Part shown: piece by piece, positions 1 through 7,848 of the stretch | How positions within the stretch are numbered: the first letter of the stretch is position 1 | How the letters are laid out: every line of letters starts with the position of its first letter | Origin: Frankiales bacterium | GTDB taxonomy: Bacteria > Actinomycetota > Actinomycetes > Mycobacteriales > SCTD01 | DNA: 16,192 nucleotides | Assembly: GCA_025465145.1 (NCBI GenBank) | Contig: JAODNS010000176.1 | Span: 1 to 16,192, forward strand | Direction of reading: 5' to 3' | Translations under genes and position numbers: made by a program | Notes under the pieces: generated by a model | What the model saw: the letters and a program-made list of their open reading frames with translations, nothing else | Told to the model about the DNA's origin: nothing | The model's database searches: none

Positions 1-585
1 CGGGTGCCGTACGCCGGCGCGTTCGCGGTGGGCGGCGACGAGCTGCTGCCCGTGGACGTGGACCTCGTGGACGGCGGGTTCGTCATCGGCGGGCCGCCGC
101 GGTCCGGTCGGAGCTCGAGCCTGCTGACGCTCGCGCGGTCGCTGGACCGGCGCCTCGTGGCGGTCGCGCCGCGGCCCTCGCCGCTGCGCGAGCTGCCCGG
201 GTGCCACACCGACCGGGAGGCGCCGTACGAGCTGGAGGCGCTGCTGGCAGAAGGCCCGTACGCGCTGCTCGTCGACGACGCGGAGCTGCTGGTCGACTCG
301 TTGCTCGGGCCGGTCCTGGAGCGGGCGGTGCGCGAGGCACGCGACACCGGCAGCGTCGTCGTCGCCGCCGGTACCACCGAGGAGCTGGTCACCGGCTACC
401 GCGGGTTCGTCGTCGACCTGCGGCGGGCCAAAGCGGGGCTGCTGCTCAGCCCGCAGTCGCCCGGCGACGGCGACCTGCTCGGCGTCCGCCTCAGCCGCGC
501 GGTCGGGGGGGAGGTGGTGCCCGGGCGCGGCTTGCTGGTGCAGCGCGGACAGGTCCTGCCCGTGCAGGTTGCCCTGCCGGATTGA
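1..585 (+). CDS. FtsK/SpoIIIE-type ATPase, C-terminal fragment (5' truncated)
   Basis: The reading frame is open from base 1, so this is the 3' end of a longer gene. The visible 194 residues look like the last ATPase domain of actinobacterial FHA/FtsK-SpoIIIE or EccC-like proteins, hexameric motor ATPases involved in DNA or protein translocation. A Walker A-like loop, GGPPRSGRSS, lies near residues 30-39, with Arg in the place of the usual Lys. A Walker B-like strand, YALLVDDAELL, lies about 58 residues later. Terminal domains of this family are often degenerate, so this one may bind nucleotide without hydrolysing it. The stop codon sits directly before a LexA-type box that belongs to the next gene. 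The upstream domains (FHA, membrane helices, active ATPase modules) are outside the window, so FtsK-like versus EccC-like cannot be decided. The family call is fairly sure; the role is not. Confidence 0.72.
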   Translation, partial: RVPYAGAFAVGGDELLPVDVDLVDGGFVIGGPPRSGRSSSLLTLARSLDRRLVAVAPRPSPLRELPGCHTDREAPYELEALLAEGPYALLVDDAELLVDSLLGPVLERAVREARDTGSVVVAAGTTEELVTGYRGFVVDLRRAKAGLLLSPQSPGDGDLLGVRLSRAVGGEVVPGRGLLVQRGQVLPVQVALPD

Positions 586-597
586 CGGGTACGTCGT

Positions 598-613
598 TCG
601 AACACCTGTTCGA
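598..613 (+). promoter_or_regulatory. Perfect actinobacterial LexA/SOS box
   Basis: The sequence TCGAACACCTGTTCGA is an exact match to the actinobacterial LexA operator TCGAAC-N4-GTTCGA. Its arms are perfect 7-bp inverted repeats (TCGAACA and TGTTCGA). It ends 9 nt before the ATG of the DUF3072 gene and partly overlaps that gene's Shine-Dalgarno sequence (GAGGAGG, 612-618). A possible -35 hexamer, TTGACG (582-587), overlaps the stop codon of the upstream gene, but I see no convincing -10. LexA bound here should block initiation of the DUF3072 transcript; this is inference from motif and position. Confidence 0.75.
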
Positions 614-622
614 GGAGGGCTC

Positions 623-814
623 ATGACCGAGCGCAACCCCGAGAAGGACCCGGCCGACTGGGTCACCGGCGACCAACCCGTCACCGGGCCGCAGGAGAGC
701 TACCTGTCGACGCTGGCGCAGGAGGCCGGCGAGGAGCTCGACCCGTCCGAGCTCACCAAGGCCGAGGCCTCCGTGAAGATCGACGAGCTGCAGGAGAAGA
801 CCGGCCGCAGCTAG
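623..814 (+). CDS. DUF3072 family small protein, probably SOS-controlled
   Basis: The product is a 63-residue acidic, soluble protein that fits DUF3072 over its full length. It has the pattern DWVTGDQPVTGPQESYLSTL, then a conserved LTKAEASVKIDELQ segment near the C-terminus. The function of the family is unknown. The ATG at 623 is chosen because GAGGAGG lies 4 nt upstream and the family homology starts immediately; an upstream in-frame start would run through the LexA box and lacks family similarity. The stop shares the tetranucleotide CTAG with the stop of the convergent membrane-protein gene. The perfect LexA operator just upstream is the main clue to its role and suggests expression after DNA damage. 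There are no Cys residues and no membrane segment, and the LTKAEAS region resembles a SAP-like helical element, though this is weak. Confidence 0.85.
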   Translation: MTERNPEKDPADWVTGDQPVTGPQESYLSTLAQEAGEELDPSELTKAEASVKIDELQEKTGRS

Positions 815-1134
815 GGGCTGATGTGGGCGAAGATGAACGCCACCAGCCCGAGGAACGCCGCGATCCCCAGCAGCCCGAGCAGGAACAGGTACGGGCTCGT
901 CTTGTCGTCGAACGAGCCCTCGCTGAGCAGGTCGGGCAGCGTCTGCCGAGTCCCGCCGGTCCGCCCGAGCACGAGCGGCTGGCGGGGCGGGGCGCCCTCG
1001 CGGTCCGGGTCGTAGCGGTCCGGGTCCATCGCCCAGTCCAGCGGCCCGTCCTGGACGACGGGGTCGGGCGGGAGGTCCGCCCGGTCGGGGTCGTACCGGT
1101 CCGGGTCGAAGCGCGGGTCCAGCGGCTGCGTCAT
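811..1134 (-). CDS. Small single-pass membrane protein with DPDRYDPDR repeats
   Basis: A 107-residue protein of no recognised family. The N-terminal 75 residues are hydrophilic, rich in Asp, Pro and Arg, and carry two copies of a decapeptide: FDPDRYDPDR at 9-18 and MDPDRYDPDR at 36-45. One hydrophobic helix at about 82-103 ends five residues from the C-terminus, so the protein is probably tail-anchored with its charged part in the cytoplasm. The ATG at 1134 lies 4 nt after the pruA stop codon, so the two genes are very likely cotranscribed and perhaps translationally coupled. A link to PruA or proline catabolism rests on position only. The stop overlaps that of the convergent DUF3072 gene. 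Function unknown. Confidence 0.7.
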   Translation of the reverse strand: MTQPLDPRFDPDRYDPDRADLPPDPVVQDGPLDWAMDPDRYDPDREGAPPRQPLVLGRTGGTRQTLPDLLSEGSFDDKTSPYLFLLGLLGIAAFLGLVAFIFAHISP

Positions 1135-1138
1135 GACG

Positions 1139-2773
<1,635 letters not shown>

Positions 2774-2822
2774 GGCTGCTCCTCGCTGTGGGTCCGCCCA
2801 TGCTGTCACGCAGGATGGACCC

Positions 2823-3605
2823 GTGAGTCCGCGCCGTCGAGCCCTGCTGCTGGCCGTGTGCGCGCTGCTCGTCGCGGCGCTCGCTGCCGTCGGCCTGGCC
2901 GCGCTGCGCAGCGACCGGGAGGTGCGGCCGGTGGCGCAGGACCAGCCGGGCGCGGTGCTGCTCGTGCCCGGGTACGGGGGCATGACGTCGTCGCTGGCGA
3001 TGCTCCAGCACCGGCTCGAGCGGGACGGCCGGCAGGTGCGCGTGGTCGCGCTGCCGGGCGACGGCACCGGCGACATCGCGGACGCGGCGCGAGCGGTGGA
3101 CGCGGCCGCGGACGCCGCGGGTACGCCGTCGGTGGACGTGGTCGGGTACAGCGCGGGCGGCGTCATCGCGCGGTACTGGGTGAAGGAGCTCGGCGGCGGG
3201 TCGCGTGCGCGCCGGGTCGTGACACTGGGCTCGCCGCACCACGGCACGCAGCTCGCCGCGACCGGGGCACCGTTCGCCGGGCTGTGCCCGCTGATGTGCC
3301 AGCAGCTGGTCCCGGGCAGCCGCTTCCTGCGCCACCTCGACGACGGCGACGAGACGCCGGCCGGGCCGCAGTGGCTGTCGCTGTGGACGTCGCAGGACGA
3401 GGTGGTGACGCCGCCGCAGACCGCCCGGCTGAACGGCGCGGTCGAGGTCGTCGTGCAGGACGTGTGCGCCGGGATCGACGTCTCGCACGGCGGGCTGCCG
3501 ACGACGCCTGTGGTGGTGGGCATTGTCGTGCAGTCGCTGACGAGCGGGCCGGTGCCGGCGCCCGCAGCGGCCGACTGCGCACGGCTGACGGCGCTCAGCC
3601 GCTAG
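2823..3605 (+). CDS. Secreted or membrane-anchored alpha/beta hydrolase, lipase-like
   Basis: A 260-residue protein resembling actinobacterial extracellular triacylglycerol lipases and esterases. Residues 1-28 form a basic n-region (SPRRR) followed by a long hydrophobic helix, which is a signal peptide or signal anchor. LLVPGYGG (47-53) is the oxyanion-hole strand, GYSAGG (108-113) holds the nucleophile Ser110, Asp192 in SQDEVVTPP is the likely acid, and His222 in VSHGGLP is the likely base. The LGSPHHGTQ motif (135-143) is typical of this lipase group. Four Cys residues (155, 159, 215, 252) could form two disulphides outside the cell. The GTG at 2823 is chosen because the signal sequence starts there; CAGGAT at 2811-2816 is either a weak SD or a -10. 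The gene diverges from pruA and its stop shares CTAG with the convergent ABC permease gene. Confidence 0.85.
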   Translation: MSPRRRALLLAVCALLVAALAAVGLAALRSDREVRPVAQDQPGAVLLVPGYGGMTSSLAMLQHRLERDGRQVRVVALPGDGTGDIADAARAVDAAADAAGTPSVDVVGYSAGGVIARYWVKELGGGSRARRVVTLGSPHHGTQLAATGAPFAGLCPLMCQQLVPGSRFLRHLDDGDETPAGPQWLSLWTSQDEVVTPPQTARLNGAVEVVVQDVCAGIDVSHGGLPTTPVVVGIVVQSLTSGPVPAPAAADCARLTALSR

Positions 3606-4405
3606 CTCTTCACGTCCTTCGTCGCGAAGTTCGCCCACGCCGCCGTGAGGAACGCCAGCACGTACACACCCTGCAGCAGCGTTCCGCGAACGACGTCGCG
3701 CCACAGCACCGGCGTGCGGAACAGGTCGACGAAGGCGAGCCAGTAGCGGGTGGGCAGGTACGGCTGGACCGTCGAGGCCGCCTCGAGCTGCACGAGCACG
3801 CCGGACGTCACGAGCAGCGCGATGGCGCCGAGCACGGCGGCCAGCGGCGAGTCGGTGACCGTCGACAGGAACAGCGCGAGCGCCGCGACGCCGAGCATCG
3901 ACCAGCCCACGTAGAGCACCGTCAGGGCGGTCCGCAGCGCCGCGTCCCGCGACGACAGCGTGGAGCCGGAGACCGACGGCAGCGGTGAGCTGCCGAACAG
4001 GTTCGTGCCCACGACGTAGGCCACCGCCGCCACCACGACGACCGCGAGCATCGTGTACGCGACTGTGGCCACCAGCTTGGCGACCAGCAGCCTGGTGCGC
4101 GACACCGGCCGGACGAGCAGGTACCGCAGCGTCCCCGCCTGCGCCTCGCCGGCGATGGCGTCACCTGCGACGACGGCGACGGCCACCGGCAGGAACAGCG
4201 GCAGCACGATCGCGAGGGCAGCGGCCGGGAACAGCGCGCCGTTCTCGAGGATCGCCGACAGGAACGCCGGTCCGGTGCCGGGCCGCGGCGCGACGTCCCG
4301 TACGGCGACGAAGACGGCGACGAGGGTGGGCAGCGCGGCGAGCAGCGCGATGCTCACCCAGGTGCGCGGCCGGCGCAGCAGCTTGCGCAGCTCTGCACGG
4401 ATCAC
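3602..4405 (-). CDS. ABC-2 type transporter permease
   Basis: A 267-residue integral membrane protein with about six hydrophobic segments: roughly 16-35, 61-82, 107-128, 160-180, 187-205 and 242-258. It starts with the MIRAELRKLLRRPRTW pattern of ABC-2 permeases and has the cytoplasmic GEAQAGTLRYLLVRPVSR coupling element near 86-103 that contacts the ATPase. It is the membrane partner of the ATPase encoded immediately upstream, whose stop overlaps this GTG start by four bases (GTGA, 4402-4405). Its 3' end shares CTAG with the convergent lipase-like gene. The family includes drug, antibiotic-peptide and lipid exporters. The substrate cannot be read from the sequence, but the upstream LolA-like and acyltransferase genes make a hydrophobic compound plausible. 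Confidence 0.88.
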   Translation of the reverse strand: MIRAELRKLLRRPRTWVSIALLAALPTLVAVFVAVRDVAPRPGTGPAFLSAILENGALFPAAALAIVLPLFLPVAVAVVAGDAIAGEAQAGTLRYLLVRPVSRTRLLVAKLVATVAYTMLAVVVVAAVAYVVGTNLFGSSPLPSVSGSTLSSRDAALRTALTVLYVGWSMLGVAALALFLSTVTDSPLAAVLGAIALLVTSGVLVQLEAASTVQPYLPTRYWLAFVDLFRTPVLWRDVVRGTLLQGVYVLAFLTAAWANFATKDVKS

Positions 4406-5307
4406 GACGCCACCCGGTCGCTGCCCGCGCTCGTCACGGCGACCACCGCGTCCTCCAGCGTGCGCCGCTCCGGGGCGAGGCCGGCGACGCGCACGCCGCC
4501 GGTGACGAGCTCGGCGTTCAGCGCTGCCGCGTCCGCCGTGCGCACGAGCAGCCGGTCGTCCTGGACGTCCTCGACGCGAGCGCCGAGCAGCCGCGCCGCG
4601 AGGGGGCCGTCAGCCGTGCGCACCTCCACCCGGCCGGTCGGCGCCTGCACCACGGACAGCTCGTCCTGCAGCACGAGCCGGCCGCGGTCGACGACGCCGA
4701 CGCGGGTGCACAGCGCCTCGATCTCGGCGAGCAGGTGGCTGGACAGGAACACGGTGGTGCCCTCGCGATTCAGCTGCAGCAGCAGCTCGCGCACCTCGCG
4801 GATCCCTTGCGGGTCCAGGCCGTTCGTCGGCTCGTCGAGCACGAGCAGCCGGGGCGACCGCAGCAGTGCGGCCGCGAGTCCGAGCCGCTGCCGCATCCCC
4901 AGGCTGTATGCCTTCACCGGCCGCCGCCCGACCGCGGCGAGGCCGACCTGCTCGAGCGCCGCGTCGATCCGTGCGCGCCGGGTGCGTCGCGAGCCGCCGC
5001 GGCCTGCCGCGTCCAGCAGCTGCAGGTTCGCACGGCCGGACAGGTGCCCGTACGCCGCCGGTCCCTCGACCAGCGCGCCGACCTCGGGCAGCACCCGGCC
5101 GGCCCGGCGGGGCATCGGCTGGCCGAGCAGCTCGATGGAGCCGGAGGTGGCGAGCACCAGCCCGAGCAGCATGCGGACCGTCGTCGTCTTGCCGGAGCCG
5201 TTCGGCCCGAGGAACCCGTAGCGGTCGCCTTCGCGCACGTCCAGGTCGACGCCGTCGACGGCCGTCACGCCGCCGTACCGCTTCACCAGCGCCGTCGTCC
5301 GGATCAC
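4402..5307 (-). CDS. ABC transporter ATP-binding protein (ABC-2 partner, BcrA-like)
   Basis: A 301-residue ATPase with all the standard motifs: Walker A GPNGSGKTT at 34-42, signature SLGMRQR at 135-141, Walker B LLVLDEP at 154-160, D-loop GLDP and the H-loop His191. The segment VGALVEGPAAYGHLSG replaces the usual Q-loop context in the way seen in the bacitracin/lantibiotic-exporter subgroup (BcrA-like). A C-terminal domain of about 80 residues follows, as is common in this subgroup. The start is the GTG at 5307, which overlaps the stop of the LolA-like gene as GTGA, and the product begins with the expected MIRTTALVKRYG. It energises the permease encoded next. Export is more likely than import because no binding protein is linked and the permease is ABC-2 type. 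Confidence 0.92.
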   Translation of the reverse strand: MIRTTALVKRYGGVTAVDGVDLDVREGDRYGFLGPNGSGKTTTVRMLLGLVLATSGSIELLGQPMPRRAGRVLPEVGALVEGPAAYGHLSGRANLQLLDAAGRGGSRRTRRARIDAALEQVGLAAVGRRPVKAYSLGMRQRLGLAAALLRSPRLLVLDEPTNGLDPQGIREVRELLLQLNREGTTVFLSSHLLAEIEALCTRVGVVDRGRLVLQDELSVVQAPTGRVEVRTADGPLAARLLGARVEDVQDDRLLVRTADAAALNAELVTGGVRVAGLAPERRTLEDAVVAVTSAGSDRVAS

Positions 5308-6401
5308 GGCGTCGCCAGCCGCGGGGGCGGCGACACGACGAGCTCCGCCAGCGCCGCGTCGAGCACGGACACCGGCACGGTGCCGGACAGCAGGTACGCG
5401 CGGCGTCCGGTGCGGGCCACCACCGCCTTCACCAGCGGCGTGCTGGCCTCTGCCCGGGCGCCGTCCCCCTGCGGGTCGAGGGCGCGGATGACCCGACCGG
5501 CGACGTCCCGCGGCAGCGGCACGACCGCGAAGGACGTGAGCCCGTCGCCGTAGGTGGCCAGTCTGCCGCCGGGCCGCATCATCCGGACGAGGTCGCTGCG
5601 TGCGGTGCCGGCGAGCCGGTCGGGCAGCCGGTACGGCGCGAACCGGTCGATCTGCGCCAGGACGTCCGGCGCCTCCGTCACCCGGATCTCCGTCAGGTCC
5701 GGCGGCGTGAACGCCGTGCGCGCGGCCGACGGACGGTCCAACGTCAGGTCCATGAGCAGCGCGGTGACCGACGGCGTCGTCCGGCCGTGCGCGACCACGT
5801 CGACGCGCAGCGGCAGCCCGGTGCGGGGTTCGGCCCAGATGTCGACGTGCGCCACCGTCGTACGGGTGGGCTCTCGCGGGACCAGTCGTACGCCCGCGGC
5901 GGAGCGGCCGGCCACACGACGGGCAGCGAGCGCGGACAGCCGGACGTCCTTCGCGCCGGCGAGCCGGCGGCCGAGGCTGGTCGGCAGCAGGTCCGGTGGC
6001 TGCGGCAGCCGGACGTCCAGGTCGCCGTAGACCCGGGTGGCGCGGCGGTCCGCCGACTCCCACGTCCACGTCCCGACGTCGTCGCGGATGACGTCGTCCT
6101 CGCCGGTCAGCGAGAGCGTGTCGACCCGCCACTGCTGCGTCCCGCGCCACCACGCGCGCATCCGCGTCGTGCCACCCACCAGCGCGGGCACGTCTCCGAG
6201 CTCGCGCACGTCCGGCAGCACCAGGGTGCCGCGCGACTCGGCGTACCCGGACCAGCCGACGCCGGCCGACGCCCGGATCCGCTGCACCAGCTCCGCCGGC
6301 GGCACCTGCACGTCGCGGACCGGCAGCTGCCCGGCCGCCGACGGCAGCGCTACCAGCCCGGCCAGCAGCACGGCGAGCACCCCCCAGCGCCACCGCGTCA
6401 G
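5304..6401 (-). CDS. Exported LolA/RseB-like protein, probable CTG start
   Basis: A protein of about 365 residues with a signal peptide (MTRWRWGVLAVLLAGLVALP if read from CTG) and no lipobox Cys, so it is probably secreted or kept outside the membrane. The body resembles actinobacterial proteins annotated as LolA-like lipoprotein carrier or MucB/RseB-domain proteins: SGYAESRGTLVLP near 40-52, then MRAWWRGTQQWRVDTL and GTWTWESADRRATRVYG, giving the repeated beta-strands of a half-barrel that binds acyl chains. The start is uncertain. CTG at 6401 overlaps the DUF6912 stop as CTGA, has GGAG 5 nt upstream and supplies the basic n-region, whereas GTG at 6380 would remove it. No sigma factor or anti-sigma factor is adjacent, so a RseB-type sensing role is less likely than lipid binding coupled to the ABC transporter. 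Confidence 0.75.
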   Translation of the reverse strand: MTRWRWGVLAVLLAGLVALPSAAGQLPVRDVQVPPAELVQRIRASAGVGWSGYAESRGTLVLPDVRELGDVPALVGGTTRMRAWWRGTQQWRVDTLSLTGEDDVIRDDVGTWTWESADRRATRVYGDLDVRLPQPPDLLPTSLGRRLAGAKDVRLSALAARRVAGRSAAGVRLVPREPTRTTVAHVDIWAEPRTGLPLRVDVVAHGRTTPSVTALLMDLTLDRPSAARTAFTPPDLTEIRVTEAPDVLAQIDRFAPYRLPDRLAGTARSDLVRMMRPGGRLATYGDGLTSFAVVPLPRDVAGRVIRALDPQGDGARAEASTPLVKAVVARTGRRAYLLSGTVPVSVLDAALAELVVSPPPRLATP

Positions 6402-6895
6402 GACAGCTCCAGCAGCGGGCCGAGCTCCTGGCTCGCGTACCACTGCAGCTCGTGCCCCTCCGCCTGCTCGACGGCGAAGGCGGCGTCCTCGCTGCCGAGC
6501 TCGGCGGCCACGACCGACTCGACCGCGACGCGCACGTCCTCCTCCGCGGCCGGGTCGTCCACGTGCAGCGAGCGGACCAGCCGCATCGCCACCGGGTCGC
6601 CGACGTGCACGGCCCCGCGGTCCACGGCGGGGGCCGGTACGACAGCCGCGTCCGGCACCTCCGCCACGACGACCACGCGGCGCGGCGGTGCGTCCGGGTC
6701 GACGTCGAGCAGCCGCAGCGACGCGCGAGCGGCCAGCTGCAGGGCGGCGTACTCGAGCTCCTCGTCGTCGCCCTCCGCGTACCACTCGCGCAGCGCGCCG
6801 GTGACGGCGAAGGCGGGCAGCGGCGGGTCGCCCACCTGGCCGGTCTCGAGCAGCCGGCGCAGGGCCGGCAGCGTCGACGGGAGGTAGACCCGCAC
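6398..6895 (-). CDS. DUF6912 family protein
   Basis: A 165-residue soluble acidic protein with no signal peptide or membrane segment. It begins MRVYLPSTLPALRRLLETG and contains AFAVTGALREWYAEGDDEELEYAAL, matching the actinobacterial family DUF6912, whose function is not known to me. The later part, RRVVVVAEVPDAAV followed by HVDDPAAEEDVRVAVESV, has the alternation of strands and helices of a small alpha/beta fold. The GTG at 6895 is chosen because the conserved MRVYLP starts there, 2 nt after the stop of the patatin gene. The 3' end overlaps the probable CTG start of the LolA-like gene by four bases. Tight packing suggests coregulation with the lipase and transporter genes, but no function should be assumed. 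Confidence 0.78.
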   Translation of the reverse strand: MRVYLPSTLPALRRLLETGQVGDPPLPAFAVTGALREWYAEGDDEELEYAALQLAARASLRLLDVDPDAPPRRVVVVAEVPDAAVVPAPAVDRGAVHVGDPVAMRLVRSLHVDDPAAEEDVRVAVESVVAAELGSEDAAFAVEQAEGHELQWYASQELGPLLELS

Positions 6896-6897
6896 GG

Positions 6898-7848
6898 TCA
6901 GCCGGCCTCTTGCAGGACGTCGGCCTCGAGCGCCGCCCGCGACGTTCGCAGCGACGTCTCGAGCACCCGCTCCCGGCGGCGCGGGTCCATCATGTTGCTG
7001 CCGATCACGTCGAGGTCCTCGGGGCCGGGGCCGAGCAGGGTGACCTTCGTGCCGGTGGCGGCAACCTTCTTCACCTCGCCGACGAGCCGCTTGGTGACGA
7101 TCCGCCGGAACCGGCGCTCGATCCGCGCGGCAACGGACGTGGGGGCGTCGTAGCGCAGCGACGTCATCGGCGAGAGCACGACCACCTCGTCCAGGCCGAG
7201 CTTCCCGACCAGGTCGAGCGAGGTGGGTGAGCAGGTGCCGCCGTCGACGTACCGGCGGCCGCCGATGGTGACCGGCGCGTACCAGCCGGGGATCGAGCAG
7301 GACGCCATGACCGCCTCGCGCAGCGTTGCGCGCGGCGCACCGTCGCGGCCGAAGACGGTGCGCCGGCCGTTGTCGTAGTCCATGGCGACGATCCAGGTGC
7401 GCGCGTGGTCCGACCAGCCGCCGCTGGGGTTGACGGCGTCGACGACCGCGCCGACCGGGTCCAGCGAGCCGCGGCCCTGCGGCAGCACGGCCGACAGCGC
7501 GGCCATCGGCGTGACCTTCCACGGGCGCAGCGCGGAGGAGACGACGCCGCGCGGCGAGCCGATCCCGAGCCGCGGCAGCGGCGGCAGCGCGCCGCCGGAG
7601 TCCCTGTCGTAGTCGTAGCCGATCTGCGGGTCGCCCGGGACCACCACGCCCTTCTGGTGGTTGAGCAGCTGCTCGACGCTCACGCCGGAGCCCAGCATCG
7701 CCGCCATCACCGAGCCGGCCGACGTGCCGATGAGGACGTCCGCCTCGCGCGGATCCCAGCCGTACTGCTCCTGCACCGCGGCGAGCGCGCCGATCGTCCA
7801 GGCGGCGCCGAGGACGCCGCCCGCTCCGAGCACCAGTCCACGGGTCAT
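6898..7848 (-). CDS. Patatin-like phospholipase / acylhydrolase
   Basis: A 316-residue member of the patatin family (serine acyl hydrolases that cleave phospholipids or neutral lipids with a Ser-Asp dyad). The glycine-rich oxyanion loop LGAGGVLGAAW is at 7-17, the nucleophile elbow GTSAGS at 41-46 with Ser43, and the dyad Asp202 in the YVDGGTCSPT motif. All catalytic elements are present and the length is normal for the short bacterial type. There is no signal peptide, so it acts in the cytoplasm. The ATG at 7848 overlaps the acyltransferase stop by one base (TGATG). A lipase coupled to a WS/DGAT enzyme suggests turnover or remodelling of stored acylglycerols or control of acyl flux; this role is inferred. 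Confidence 0.9.
   Translation of the reverse strand: MTRGLVLGAGGVLGAAWTIGALAAVQEQYGWDPREADVLIGTSAGSVMAAMLGSGVSVEQLLNHQKGVVVPGDPQIGYDYDRDSGGALPPLPRLGIGSPRGVVSSALRPWKVTPMAALSAVLPQGRGSLDPVGAVVDAVNPSGGWSDHARTWIVAMDYDNGRRTVFGRDGAPRATLREAVMASCSIPGWYAPVTIGGRRYVDGGTCSPTSLDLVGKLGLDEVVVLSPMTSLRYDAPTSVAARIERRFRRIVTKRLVGEVKKVAATGTKVTLLGPGPEDLDVIGSNMMDPRRRERVLETSLRTSRAALEADVLQEAG

Noticed and set aside
2790..2822. GGGTCC/GGACCC inverted repeat between pruA and the hydrolase gene as a proline-responsive operator
   Set aside because: The arms are only 6 bp and the repeat runs into the hydrolase start; in DNA this GC-rich such matches are common and no known PutR/PruR motif was recognised.
5304..6401. RseB-type sigma-factor regulator
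   Set aside because: The fold family overlaps with RseB, but no sigma or anti-sigma gene is adjacent and the gene is coupled to an ABC exporter, so a lipid-binding role is the better reading.
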